From contig FJUW01000028.1 in the NCBI GenBank assembly GCA_900074885.1, positions 326,339 to 390,338 on the forward strand: 64,000 bases of DNA, written 5' to 3'. Below the pieces are notes generated by a model, which was not told the origin of the DNA, ran no database searches, and saw only the letters and a list, made by a program, of their open reading frames with translations. This document shows, in pieces, positions 35,660 through 47,551 of the stretch; positions within the stretch are counted from its first letter, which is position 1; the number at the start of each line of letters is the position of its first letter. Position numbers and translations under genes: made by a program. The DNA is from Rhynchosporium graminicola. Lineage: Eukaryota > Ascomycota > Leotiomycetes > Helotiales > Ploettnerulaceae.

Positions 35660-37078
35660 ATGTCGTTTCTTTTACCTGAGAAAATCAATCGTTCAAGTCC
35701 GCTCTTTTACACCAGCAACAGGAAAGTCCACTCGCTAAGCCTCAGTCTGTTACTCGGTATGGCGTCTGTATCTTCTTGCCTCATGCTGGCTTATGCTTTC
35801 TTGGGCTTTACGACGTTCAGTACTGTTCGCGCTGAGGTGCCTGGCAGTCCCGATGTGTCGCCTAGTTTGCAGGAGATTTTGAACAAGGCGCATAAGGCCC
35901 CGTTATATACTTATCCTACGAGTTTGACTCAAGGGATCATTCCTGTAAGCTATACTTGACTTTTGTGACATCCAGTGATTTCTTCTGTAACTGGTTGCTG
36001 ACAACCTGAAATTCAGAAAGGTATTCATTCACACAATGATTGTAAGTTCTCTTGATGGCTGTGTCGTCGGTTAAGTTTACTAAAATGTGAGAATAGACTG
36101 GAGAGATGTGCCGTTCTACTCGGCTCTATCAGTAGGAGCCATATCGATCGAAGCTGATGTGTGGCTATACAACAACTCGCTCTTCGTCGGTCATGAGACC
36201 AGTGCTCTCACCAAAGAACGCACTTTCGAGTCTCTTTACATCCACCCCATTCTGGATGTCATCAAAAGACAGAACCCCTCAACGCCATTCGTAAACGAGA
36301 AGACGCTCAATGGTGTCTTCGATACAAGCTCAGGACAGACTTTGTATCTGTTTGTGGATCTGAAGACTAATGGTACAACTACTTGGCCATTCGTTGTCAA
36401 GGCGTTGGAACCCTTGTGAGTGTCTATTCCCCTCTCCTATACATGTGATATACAACACGTTTCCATTCGACCTTGAAACTTCAAGTACATGTATTTTGAG
36501 TATCTTCTGACGTTTCCAGACGCGCTGCCGGATATCTTTCCTCCACAAACGGCACTCACTTCAAGAGTGGTCCTGTCACCGTGATCGGCACAGGCAACAC
36601 ACCACTCTCGCTCGTCCAGCCAGTTCAACAACGAGACTACTTTTGGGATGGTCCATTGCTCACTCTTAACACAACTTTCTCCAACATCACTGCTCTCGTC
36701 TCGCCTATTGCTTCTGCGAGTGTGAGCGGTGCTCTCGGCAGCACTGTTATTGGGACAGGCTTGAACGACACGCAGCTAGCGATATTGAGAGGACAGGTTG
36801 CGACAGCTCATGCGAAGGGTATCAAGGTTAGATACTGGGATCAGCCTGGGGTACGTAACTTCCCGCCCTTGGGATTCAGTGATATCCCACCAGGATCAAA
36901 TTTCCCTTCTCGAGCCTGCTTTCGATTTCGAGATATTGTGTTTGTACCATACTAACGCCTTGAACAGTGGCCCTTCAGTACGAGGAATGGAGTTTGGAGG
37001 CAATTCCGCAGCGAAGGGGTAGACTTGATCAATGTAGACGACCTCGAGGCCGCCGCAGGTTTCGGTGATACTTGGTAA
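35660..37078 (+). CDS. AIM6: AIM6-like protein (PLC-like phosphodiesterase fold)
   Basis: Relative of yeast altered inheritance of mitochondria protein 6; its biochemical role is unknown, and the fold is that of PI-PLC/GDPD phosphodiesterases. Five exons, 35660-35944, 36017-36041 (25 nt), 36097-36415, 36520-36850 and 36968-37078, join to 356 aa. A hydrophobic segment at about residues 40-55 (MASVSSCLMLAYAFLGFTTF) suggests a signal anchor or signal peptide. The 25-nt exon encodes KGIHSHND and completes the HSHNDYW motif of the catalytic-barrel start. IEADVWLYNNSLFVGHE follows, with the acidic and His residues expected near the metal site in this superfamily. RYWDQPG and GVDLINVDDL near the C-terminus match the final barrel strands. 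Several N-x-[ST] sites fit a secreted or lumenal protein. Confidence 0.88.
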
Positions 37079-37715
37079 TGATGAGATGATTTAATACGTA
37101 AGACTAATGTAAAATAAGCCGGTATTCAACGGAGACATGATCGAATCAATTGACGTGTGTCCCAACCTCCGTTCGAGGCGAGTTTTTTGGGGCAAATTTT
37201 TTGTGATTTCATAGCAAGTAGCTATACTTGGCTACTTTTGAAAGAAATCAGGATGGTTCGGTATCAGTACAGCATGGTAAGAAACCAAGAAAGAAATCAA
37301 TATTCGAAAGGCCTTTTAGCTCAACATGGAGAATAGATGAGATTGACTTCTAGGCTCCTTCCGTCAAGGTCTTGGCCTGCACTTCGTTCTTTCTTCACGG
37401 GCTGACCTCACTACCACCAAAAAACACTCTAACGAAAGAGTACCACTCAATACCATCACCCAAGCACCGTCCGAATGAAGGGTTCTCACAATCAATATTG
37501 ATACATCTTTTAGTTGTTTGTAAACAGTCTTTAAATAACATTACTTTCCTCTTCTAGAAAGCACCCAAACCACCAATCGAGAAGGTACCGTCCTTTCTTA
37601 ATCAGCAGAGCTGATTTCACAGTCAAGGAGGAAACTCAACCTGGTGGATAACTGGTAATGGAACGTGATGGTTTGACAAAGAAGAGATAGCTAATCATCA
37701 AGGCCCTGCCAGAAA
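37079..37715. other. intergenic region
   Basis: Nothing recognised. AT-balanced DNA between two plus-strand genes. Confidence 0.5.
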
Positions 37716-39113
37716 ATGGTTCGGGGTTATTCACAACCATGCGCGACGAAGATGCCAACATTTTCTCTGGTCACGCGCCTTAGACGATCCGCAACGAAGC
37801 TCGAAGCACATCTTCCATCTGAAGATTTTATTGACAGCGGCCTTTCCTACGACCCTTACGACTCTTGTAGCGATACTCAAGATCTGCAGATCACTCTACC
37901 AACATCCCGAATCTTACGTTCAGCTAGCACGAGTGAGCAAGCCACACGTACCACGCCGCAAAGTTCGAGAAAGAGGTCTTTGCGATCTGCTGGTAGCCCG
38001 GAGCCGGTTTTTGTTAAAGGTGGTAGTCTTGTCAGTCCAGATGATGCCAAGAAGAGGAAACTTGAAGAGTTCCACAATGTAGAGGATATCTCGAGCCAGG
38101 ACAGCAACAGCGACAACAGAAGCTGCAGCATTGGAGCACGAAGTCTTGGACTTGTGACTCTGGACAAGTCAGACTGCTTGCACTGCATGTCACTTGATCA
38201 GGAAAGAAATAGGAGGAAGGTGCAAGATGGTCTGCCGAAATCTTTCGATTCGGGCTATGTATCAGAAATTGATCTTCCGACAGATTGTATCAGACGGTTC
38301 TCCGAGACCGATCGACAACATGACTCTAGTCCTTTTCAGAGCCAGTATGAACGGAGGAGAAGTAGTCTGACGAGGAGGTTGAGTTCTGCGAGAGCTATGG
38401 AGAGGAAACGAACGTCTTCAAGCTCACCTCCGCTTTGGAAGAACACACCAATGATGTCGAATCTGACCATAGATGAGAAACACAAGCCTACGAAGCTTCC
38501 CCGCCGAGTACGCTCACGCTCACCACCTAGAGATAGGGATAGCTCTGAAGCATCGGCAGAGTCTCGTTTCAATCTCGATGAGAGTTACAGTTCTGCGGAC
38601 GATAACCGAGATCCGCGTGTCAGTCTGGCCAGGAAGGAGCAAGAAGACCATGCGTTCGAGCACGAGACTGGTATTCAGACTGAACAAGATATTTGTCAAT
38701 CCCAATATCCTTCAAACGATGACGCTTCCTTCTCTAGTCCAACCATAAATTCGGCTTTGCGAGGAACTCAGAGATCTCCGGTTGTTGCGACCAATACATT
38801 GAAAGGTCGGAAGCTCAGTATGCCACGCATATCAAGAACGCCACCACATTCAACGCCGATCAACACCGTCCTAGCACTATCTTATGCACCATCAAGTACA
38901 CTACCAGCGGACGAAGGAATTTCCCACGTATTACATGCAGAGAAGAAAGCCTCGAGTTATCCAACATCGCCGCGCTGTTTCGAAAGCATCAAGGCACATC
39001 AATACTCGACGGCCAATATGAGAACTCTTCTTGAGCTCGAGGAGTTCAGACTTCCATCGCCGGCTATACCTGTCGAACTTCCGCTAGATTCGAGTATACC
39101 TAAAGATACTTAG
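37716..39113 (+). CDS. hypothetical serine/arginine-rich protein
   Basis: A single uninterrupted frame of 465 codons starts at an ATG at 37716; no family is recognised. The protein is Ser/Arg-rich and predicted to be largely disordered. It has basic clusters that could act as nuclear localisation signals (SPDDAKKRKLEEF; KLPRRVRSRSPPRDRDSSE), many SP and RxxS sites suited to kinases, and one C-x-x-C pair (DCLHCMSL). A second in-frame Met, 13 codons in (MPTFSLVTRLRRSATKL), is an alternative start. Length, continuous frame and codon composition argue for a real gene, in contrast with the short frames around it. The function is unknown; a nuclear regulatory or cell-cycle substrate protein is only a guess. 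Confidence 0.75.
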   Translation: MVRGYSQPCATKMPTFSLVTRLRRSATKLEAHLPSEDFIDSGLSYDPYDSCSDTQDLQITLPTSRILRSASTSEQATRTTPQSSRKRSLRSAGSPEPVFVKGGSLVSPDDAKKRKLEEFHNVEDISSQDSNSDNRSCSIGARSLGLVTLDKSDCLHCMSLDQERNRRKVQDGLPKSFDSGYVSEIDLPTDCIRRFSETDRQHDSSPFQSQYERRRSSLTRRLSSARAMERKRTSSSSPPLWKNTPMMSNLTIDEKHKPTKLPRRVRSRSPPRDRDSSEASAESRFNLDESYSSADDNRDPRVSLARKEQEDHAFEHETGIQTEQDICQSQYPSNDDASFSSPTINSALRGTQRSPVVATNTLKGRKLSMPRISRTPPHSTPINTVLALSYAPSSTLPADEGISHVLHAEKKASSYPTSPRCFESIKAHQYSTANMRTLLELEEFRLPSPAIPVELPLDSSIPKDT

Positions 39114-40235
39114 GATGCGCCGCCAAAGGAGAAGTATTACACCTTTGTCATCGTGGATGGGCAGGTGGAATTGTTTCTGTGTTAAGTTTAAGGATGTCAA
39201 TAAAACATGAAACTTAGGCGAAAGTCAACAAAGGAGGAAAAGAGGTATTGTTTGGTTAGGGAATGTGGTCTTTCGCGCGTGTTGCTGGCGAGGAGTGTAG
39301 AATGGATGAGGGGTGGCTTTCGGATCAAGTCGGTTCGTGAAGATGGAACCGGGTTTGTTTGCTCGGTAGGAGAGTGCCGTTGTGTCGTTACGTTGTCGCA
39401 TTATACAATAGCCTTAGAGGATACCATAGGTAGTCCTTCGCCACAGATCAACGCAAGAAACACACTTTTACCAAGTGTACGAATTGAGGAAAAGCCAGTT
39501 TTTAACCGATAGTCCTAGAAGGATTTCTCTGGGATAAGGTTATTATGTCAGTAAGCATGTTTGTTGAATGAAATCCCGTGATATTCTGGTTGGTTTAATA
39601 TCGAGTTACGACTCTGAAGAAAACGCTTTGCAGGTCATCGTCTGAAAAAGACGCACTCATGTAGTGTCACTTTACGCAAGTCACCAAGAATAATGTTGAA
39701 AAGAAACCCTCAATCAGTGCTCACGCCAGAAGAAAGATGCGGACTCATCACTCAAGCTCTCTTTCATTAACTAAATACAGCTACATCGGCGTTATTCATG
39801 ACCCAGCCAATCCAATTCAGAATCAGGCATGCTTGTGTGCCATACATAGGCCTTGACCAGGCTCATAAGACCATTCCAGTATAAAAAGGAAACCAGGGTT
39901 GATTTTTAGTGAGTGCCCGTATGGATCGGTCATCCACCGATCCGTCGGTTTCTCCAAGTCTCTGAAACCACGCCGATGGTGGAGGGTAGAATGAAAGGAA
40001 AATAAGACAAAAAGCCCTCCTGTAAAAGAGAATGGTATCATCGCTGTACTCGCAAGTTGAAGAAACATGAATCTTGTCATCTGCGCCATGCTGCGCCCGA
40101 AATCCTAGAAGAAAGCAAGCGTACAAATGACTGTTTGAATGTCAAGTTTGAGGTTTTAGGAAATTAGGTGTTTGTCTGTCTAGACAGGTGATTAAAAAGT
40201 CTAGGGTTAAGAGACGTTTTAGAAGGTGTGGGCGC
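39114..40235. other. convergent intergenic region
   Basis: 3' flanks of the serine-rich gene (plus) and the CAP-Gly gene (minus). A 101-codon plus-strand frame at 39207-39512 has no family resemblance and is treated as chance. Confidence 0.45.
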
Positions 40236-42829
40236 TTAGAAAGCATCTTCGAATGGGCAGTCAATGCTATCGTGTCCCTCGCGCTCGCAAACGCCGCACC
40301 ATTTATCCATGTTAACGACACCACTCTCCTTTCCTGCCACCGGGCCAGATTCCATAGGATTAGGCATGATTCTGACTGGCGGAGAAGATTTTTGCAGGGA
40401 AGAGTACGAAGACTTGTTCTTCAAAGGTGAAAGAGGGGCGGGCTTGTATTCATCGTGTGAGGGTTTGGGCGATAGACCCGCCTTCACCACGTCCTTGCCA
40501 TTGAGAAGGTGGTTGTTTTCTCGGGGCGCTGAATTATTAGGACTGAACATGTTTGTGCATGTCAGGATGTCGTGGCCGGAGGTCTCGCAGAGTTCACAGA
40601 AACTCTCATTGGTGGATGAGTATGTGTCGCTTTCGGGCATGGTTTCGAGAGTGTTTCCTCTACGGTGGCTTTCAGGTGATGCTCGCGAATCCCGATCACG
40701 CCAGCTAACGACAGTTCCCTTCGAATCCCTGATAGAAGGGGTATCTGGAGTAACAGTTGCTGTGCTTATAGCGCTAGCCCTCTGGTTGGTTCCGTTGCTA
40801 ATAGTTCCCCTTCTTAGCCGCTCTACCTCACGCTCAAGCTCGTCTTCTCTGTTAATCCTTGTCTCAATAGTGGCTCGTAATTCTGCCACTTCTCTTTCAA
40901 GCTTTTCGCGGGCTAGACGGTCGTCGATAGAGTCTATCCCACCATTGCTAGCCTTGCGACGCGAGGCACTGTGTCGGTGCGTAGGCGTCTTTTGTGTATC
41001 TCCATTCGAAATTCCCGTATCTGGAATTGCATCTCGGCTCAAGGAATGTATAATTGCTTTCAAACCACGGATCTCGTCGTCACGTTGCTCCAATTCCTTG
41101 GATAAAGACCCAGTTTCCCCATTAGCACTACCCACGTTCATGGCAGCGGCAGCTTTCTCTCGTTCACGTCTCAACTCGGATCTAGTCCGCTCTACCTCTC
41201 CTCGTAAGAACTCGACCTCTCCGCGAGCTTCGGCCTCACCACGTCTGGCATCCTCCAAGCCTTCTTCGAGCTCTTGCACAAGCTCCTCCAATTGCTTCAG
41301 CTGTCTTGCGACGCTGTCAACATCTTCTCCTCGCTCTGCAAATTCTTTGACTTCTTGCATCAAATCTTCAACCCTCTTCTCGTAGACCCGCTCGGTTTCT
41401 GTACTGGCTAGCTCCAAGGTATCGATCGTACTCCTGAAATCAGCTCGGTGGGCATCGAATTCGGCAGTCAACATCGCAATCTTCTCATTCTTCTCCCGTA
41501 ACATTGCTCGTAATTGTGCTGAATCTTTACCCTCCATTGATCCTCTATTCTGCCTGCTCCCAACTTCTGGCGAATTCATTAGAGCCTGGACTTCAACCAA
41601 GCTATTCTCCATCTCGGCTAGACTGGAAGCCTGCTCCTTCAACTGCTTGTCGCGCTCTTCTAGCTGTCCACGTAATCTATCGACCTCGTCATCGTTATTT
41701 GCCCGAGAAGCAGACCGCGAGGCAGGGCGCATCTTCGTGTTGAATAAGGAAACAGAGCCGAGGCTTCCATTAGTCGCTGCTCTATTTATTCCGAGAGGAG
41801 TAAGTTCATCGGCGCTGTAGTTCATAGGAGCCTGGCCCAGAGCAGAGGCACTTCGAGGTCCAACACTTGCTTTAAATGCGTTTTTGGGCGTGTGCCCTGC
41901 TTTCTTGCTTGGATCCCTCGAATCTTGTGTTCCTCGAACACTCTGACCGAACTTTCCAGGAGCAGGGCTTCCATATCGCGTAGGCGCTTTCGAAGTTGGA
42001 GTCCCTATCGAAGGTCTCGAGCTTAATTGGGGCTTTCGTAAAGGCGATTCTGGTCGAGGCAGAGATGGGCGAGACTTCTTGATCTGAGGACTTGCAGCTC
42101 TTCCGGGTCCCACTGACTGACTGAATTTTGGAAGGGATGGAGTCGGAGGTGTAAATGCCCTTGATCCCTGGCCAGCTATCTTGAAGTTTCCGCCTATCGA
42201 AGGTGTGGTAGGTGTGAGAGGAAATGATCCTTCTTGGGACGATGGAGAGCCTCGTCTGAGCGCTCTATTAATGGGGAGAAATATGCCAGCTCCAGCTATC
42301 ATAGTTTTGAAGTATGAGATCCTAGGCAAATCATTAGCACAAGGAGAAATCTCACCGTTTGTATGTCTCACCCGTCAACATCCCCATTGTTCTTTCCCCG
42401 ACCGGCAAACTCTTCACTCAACTCCACCCCTGCAAATGTGCCTTTCTTCCCTTGTACCGTTCCGATGAACTTCACGGTACCATACATGCTTCCCGGAACA
42501 TCTACCAGGTCTCCAACTTCAAGATCCTCTCCACCTCCCGCGCGGGAGGGTGTAAAGGGCGGCATTCTGGCGGCTTCCGATTGGTCATCTAACGACGTAT
42601 TCAAGCTGTATCCCAGACTTTCATCAGGAATGCTTGATAAGGTGGTAGATGTGAGGGCGTTCAGGGATTGTTTTTGCAGAAGCGCGTGCGGCCGGGCGCT
42701 TGAGCCAGGAGACGCGCCTGAATGTTGCTTTTGCGAGGAATAGACGGCGCCGAGGTTTGGGGACGAGGCAGAGTTGATACCGTTGAGTATCGAAGGTCGC
42801 GGTCTTGCTAGGGAACGTCGTGTTGACAT
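40236..42829 (-). CDS. CAP-Gly microtubule plus-end protein (CLIP-170/Tip1/Bik1 family)
   Basis: Microtubule plus-end tracking protein, likely involved in microtubule dynamics and polarised growth. Two exons, 42829-42372 and 42321-40236, encode 847 aa. The N-terminal 85 residues are Ser-rich. A single CAP-Gly domain follows at about residues 100-170, with DLVDVPGSMYGTVKFIGTVQ, the GKNNGDVDG core and, after the intron, ISYFKT. A basic Ser/Pro linker comes next. A long coiled coil spans about residues 330-650 (for example DEVDRLRGQLEERDKQLKEQ). The C-terminus carries two CCHC zinc knuckles, CELCETSGHDILTC and CGVCEREGHDSIDC, and ends in PFEDAF. The terminal aromatic after acidic residues resembles the EEY/F-like tails of CLIP-170 and Bik1 that bind CAP-Gly domains. 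The intron (42322-42371) splits the CAP-Gly core. Confidence 0.93.
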
Positions 42830-43430
42830 TGGGGGCGCGGGTGGATGTTTTTGTTTGGGCGGTCGCTGTGGTGGTCCGCTTCGTTACTAGGCTAATCGAT
42901 TATAAGGTACCTAGCGAATGATGTAGAACACCAGAATCCAGATTGGAAAATTATCTCCGATGACCGAACGAAGATTTGAAGTCAAGCAAACCTTGGACAA
43001 CTTTCCTTCTCAGGCAGCAGATCTTGGATAATCGAGAGGCGACCTGTACTTAAGGTAGTCGTGATTGAAGGGGATAGTAATTAAGTAGTCGTGAGTGACG
43101 GGAGACCGTCGTAATTAAGTATCTAGGTAGGTAAGTATGGCAGGTGGTAGTAAGACGTCGAGCGTGGCTGCGATGATTGGTCTACTGTAAATGAGCCGCT
43201 GTACCGCCAACACTAGGTACTTAGGGAGTTGGAAAAAGCATATGAAAACTCAGGTATGTGCCTAGGTACTTCAGTGTATGGTCCAGAGCAATTCGAAACT
43301 GGAGTCTGAAAGAAATGAAGAGGGGAATCAGAACGAAGCTCAATCGGTTGGTAGTTGAAGTATATTTCAAAGGCTTGACGCTGGCTGAGCTCAGTCCTAT
43401 GCTGCTGGTCCACACACCAAACCATCCACT

Positions 43431-43459
43431 ACATCCACATCCACATCCACATCCACATC
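43431..43459. repeat. (ACATCC)n microsatellite
   Basis: Four perfect ACATCC units plus a partial unit. Confidence 0.95.
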
Positions 43460-43878
43460 TATCCACGTCCCTCCATGGAAAAGCCCTGTAGCCTGCACAA
43501 CAGACTGTGGCTGCAGTGAGCGCGGGACGGCTTCTCGTCAGATCAATACATTATCACCAATGAACAATAACAAATCTCAACTAGCTGACGCCGTTTCATA
43601 GAGTAGAGCACATTGGGCTTTTTGATCACGGACTGCCTGCAACCATCAATATGAACGACCAGCCTGGCTCCTGATCATGATACCAAGGGCAAGAGGAGTG
43701 ATAGAGTCTTCGTCGCTTTGTTGAAGCAATTGATCTTATGAGACACGGATGTTATGTGGTGAAATCTTGCTGACATTCAAGACATAGTCATTCAAATGCT
43801 AATCTGTTCTAGTACAGAAAGTATCTACCTTTATTTCAGATGGTATTCCGCATCTCCTGTCTCCGTTGACCTTGCTTC

Positions 43879-44132
43879 ATGCCGCTATCCCAGCTTTATC
43901 ACATCTCATCAGCTCGTCTACTCCGTAGAGCACAAGCTGCTTGCAAAACGTGCAAGAAGTCCGACCCTTGCCGTTATCTAGAACGTCACCTTGCCATTGC
44001 ATTGTTCGATGGTGAGTACAAATTCCGTGCCTGTATGAGACAAAACTAAAAGAGCTCCCAGACATTTCGAACCATTCGATCCTTCATCACATCAACAAAC
44101 GAACCGGCAATACATCGTCGATCATGATTTGA
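43879..44132 (+). CDS. candidate small cysteine-containing protein (two exons)
   Basis: Exons 43879-44011 and 44062-44132 would join to a 67-residue protein. The 50-bp intron has strong ends (gtgagt and gctcccag). The first exon encodes a basic N-terminus (SSARLLRRAQAA) and a C-x-x-C-x5-C group (CKTCKKSDPC), followed by an amphipathic stretch. No family is recognised: the Cys spacing misses the C-x2-C-x6-C of fungal zinc clusters by one residue. No other support exists, so it may be chance. Confidence 0.22.
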
Positions 44133-47032
44133 CTCCGCCGGGATTTTGGAAACCGCATGGCTTACTTACTAGTTGAGAAGGATGTCCGCGCTTCATGCAG
44201 GTACAGCAGGTGATCAGATTAGCCGGCCACCAGCCTGCACTGCAAAGTCATCACGAGTTTGTGGTACATGAGAGAGTGTAGTATAGTGACTATGCTTTTC
44301 ACAGTTTATACTTGTGCCAGAAAGATCTTAATATGTTCAATGGCCGTGGTTTAGGTTAGTTCGGGCAGACCAGAATGCCTTGTCTTAAGACCTGCCTTCG
44401 CTCAGGGCGGTCCATTATTGACACGAAAGTTTCCCTATATAAAAATATCAAGGTAGAATACGCTACAGTAACACAATGTGCACATTCACTCCAACTTCGA
44501 TTGATGAACTAGACCGCTCTTCAGATATTGTGTATACCTGTCGCAGAGTGTATGTAGAATAGTCCATCCCTGGACCACATCTGCGACCAACGGGCATAAT
44601 TACTTGTTCAGTAGGAAGTCCTAAAAATCAAATTCCACAGCATAAAAGAACAGCGCAGTAGCTCAAGATAGTAGTTCCTCGATTCAATGATGTATGAGAC
44701 ACTCTTTCTAGCTGTCGATTACCTGCCGATTGAGGCTCTGAAGCAGATTTAAGCATAAGAAAAGGCTTCAGAAACGTACACTCCCGTACGTCAAATCCGC
44801 AAAATACACGGAAAATACCAGATTCCCAAAGCTGAAGCCATTACGAACAACCCTTAATCTCGGGACTTGAACGCACTGATGATGCCAATCTGTATCCTGT
44901 TCCGATGGTTTGGAAGGAGCTTTGGTCTGGTGCTGGTTGTAGCTTCGTCCGAGCACAAGGAAATTATCAGATGATGGCTGGAAGCCGATGTTGACCCGTA
45001 GAGAATCTGTGGAGGAAAAACCTTAGTATCTCGACGAAGCAACAGCATTTACTACTGAAGCGTTGTGTTGCATTCGCGATATACGAAGGAAAGCTGAATG
45101 AAAGGTAAGTATTGGATGAACAAGAAACTTTTCAGAGAACAAAAGAGTCTGGAGTTATCGCGTATCTTGGTGACGTGTAGCCATACATGTCAATTGAAAG
45201 AAAACAGGAATGAAGAAGGTCTAGAGTCGGGGCTAGAGCATTCCGAAGCTCGAGTCAAATACATATGATTGACCTACTGGCCTAACGCTTGAATTCGCAA
45301 AGGGAGCAATCATTAGCCAGATTGAGTTCGGCGGCAGACATTCGATTTTGATAACTTCGTAATTGTCACAGGCAGATGAGGAGGTATCTTTTCCCCAGTC
45401 CTACAAAATATGCTAACATTTCAAGCTATTCTTGATACCACCTTTTTGGCTTGCCTGGCACTCGCTCAGCGCATCAGGAGAGCTCTTCTCTCAAGCAAAC
45501 TCTGAGAAGGTGACTGCAAGATTAAGCAACTCAGTGCTTGCGAATACAGGTGAAATGGTGAAATATATAGACTCCTCAACGAGTCTTTAGTAGCCTCGCT
45601 CACGGCTGAAGAACAAATTCTAGTTAGGCTAGTTGTGTACTCAGTACAAGATAAGTTCGGTACCTATCATACCATCTTCTCAGAATCGATCAGAAGGTCA
45701 CAAGGCCACAAGGCACACACACATATCGAATCATAACAGACGCATGCCGCTTTATTCGCTAAGCAAGTGACTGAGAGGAATATATTTCAAGGTTCCAACA
45801 CTAAACTTTAACATACGAAACTACTTACGGAGTAGGAAAGAACAGCGTAAGAGAGTGTTCGATTCGGATATAGAGGAAATATAGTCTACATAATGTAATA
45901 TATAAATCGTGTGTGAACACTTATAGCATTAGAGGTGATTATAGCTTACAGGATAGGAAAACTCGCTCAAAACCAGGTAGGTTAGTAAAGTGGCATCGAT
46001 GCCTCATACAGGGTTGATTTCGAGTACGGACGTGCCTTGGTGCCTCATGACCTTTCGATATATTTCGTATCTTTGGAGGTACTGATAAGGATTTACCATG
46101 CGATTACGCTACCAAAACTGGCTGGGAAAACTGTGACATGCAACAAATATCCAAGACCTTGTGAAATATCGACGCTAGACCCTGCACAGAGTGCAATGAA
46201 GGTGCATGTCAAAGTGCAAAAAGCTCTAGAAGAGATCAAGTGAAACTGCGGAACTGCGGCCCACCTATTACAGTTCATTGAGTTGAGTAGCGGGCAGCTT
46301 ATCTTTGCCCATGACACAGGTCTTTCTTCACAACCACCTATCAAGATCCAACAATACCGCCTTGTGGTGACTGCCACAAGGATTTCATTACAGAATGCTA
46401 GTACCTGACTGTCCGGATCTGTCCCAGAGGCTGTTGGTGCGTCATATTGCTGCTAGATGGCGCGCAGATTGTAGCGTAAAATGGTATTATTTGGAGCAAA
46501 TTATACCATTCACCAAATAGATGAGAATCAATTTCCCATCTCATTACTTTCCCTTCCTCCGCCAAGTTTCACCCCTCCATTCATCACAGCTCTATCCTGC
46601 ACGTGTCGCTGTAAGTTCCCTCAGCCATCACCTGTTGATTTGCTGTTTCACCTTTCTCTTCTCTCTTTTGACACCCCCACCACATACCTCAACTCGCCAC
46701 GCTTCATCATGTACGTACCGGTAGACAGCGGTGATCTGGAGCTCCTTTCCCCCCAATGCTCGGTACTGTAGCTGCCCCATACCACATGAGACACGCCATG
46801 AATGCGCCATGCAGGCTACGAAAGGGCAAAAGTATTACAGCCAAGCCAAGCCTCGTTCACTTCTGCTCTCATGATCTCCGAACTTCCCTGCTCAGACATC
46901 CGCATTATTACACTTGCTCATCATTCAAACCTTCAATCTTTTCTTTCTTCTAACACTTTCACAACAGAACTCTTCGACATAAACACTCTAGAACCCGCCC
47001 TAGACAAGATAGAAAGTACCACGATCGCCAGC

Positions 47033-47551
47033 ATGAGTGCCAAAAACAGCACGGAGGTCGAGGTCAGTCATGGTCGTGGAGGTATGTTATCATCCAAAAA
47101 AATACATAACAGTTTAGTGGCTAACATATACTTACAGGAGCTGGAAACATTGGGCCCGATACCACTCAGTATATCACATACCTCATTAGCTATAAGAAAA
47201 AGCTGATGGTATTCTAGGTACACTGATGGCGAGATCGTCCGTGAAGGAGTCGCTGGACCGCATGGTGACGGAGCTTTCAGCACTGGACGTGGTGGAGCAG
47301 CCAACATCGGCTCGCCAGGCATGAAAGCCACGAGGAGAAAAGATGACATGGCTATTCCAGAAGTTGCTATACGACCCAGCATGGAAGACCAGACCTTTCA
47401 TGTTGGACGAGGTGGTGAAGGAAATGTGCACAAGCCTGACCCGCCAGCTGGTCCCAAGCACCCCATCGGATTTGCTGATAAGTTGAAGAACAAGCTCTTC
47501 AAGAAGAAGGTTGTGGAGGAGAAACCAGTTGTTACCGAGACTGCTGTTTAG
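47033..47551 (+). CDS. DUF3602 family protein (Par32-like)
   Basis: Small glycine-motif protein of the fungal DUF3602 family; yeast Par32, a member, is a TORC1-pathway phosphoprotein that inhibits ammonium transporters. Three exons, 47033-47081 (49 nt), 47138-47168 (31 nt) and 47218-47551, join to 137 aa. The repeated GRGGAGN-type motif occurs as SHGRGGAGNIG, STGRGGAANIG and HVGRGGEGNVHKP, which defines the family. The first motif is spread over three exons and is only complete when both small introns are removed. The C-terminus is basic (FADKLKNKLFKKKVVEEK). Whether it controls ammonium uptake here is inference from the family. Confidence 0.88.

Larger units (their letters stand above)
42830..47032. 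other. gene-poor stretch
   Basis: About 4.2 kb without a confident gene. It holds a (ACATCC)n microsatellite, two TACGGAGTA/TACTCCGTA words (43919-43927, 45826-45834) and one candidate two-exon small gene (43879-44132). A 27-codon frame at 44476 (MCTFTPTSIDELDRSS) is too short to support. The last 500 bp are C/T-rich leader sequence of the DUF3602 gene. Confidence 0.5.

Noticed and set aside
36042..36096. Reading the AIM6 HSHND exon as part of a longer exon
   Set aside because: The flanking gtaagt and gaatag sites and the HSHNDYW motif require the 25-nt exon and removal of this intron.
40264..41385. 373-codon plus-strand open frame
   Set aside because: It is antisense to the CLIP-type coiled-coil exon; its Ser/Leu-rich reading is the shadow of Glu/Arg-rich codons.
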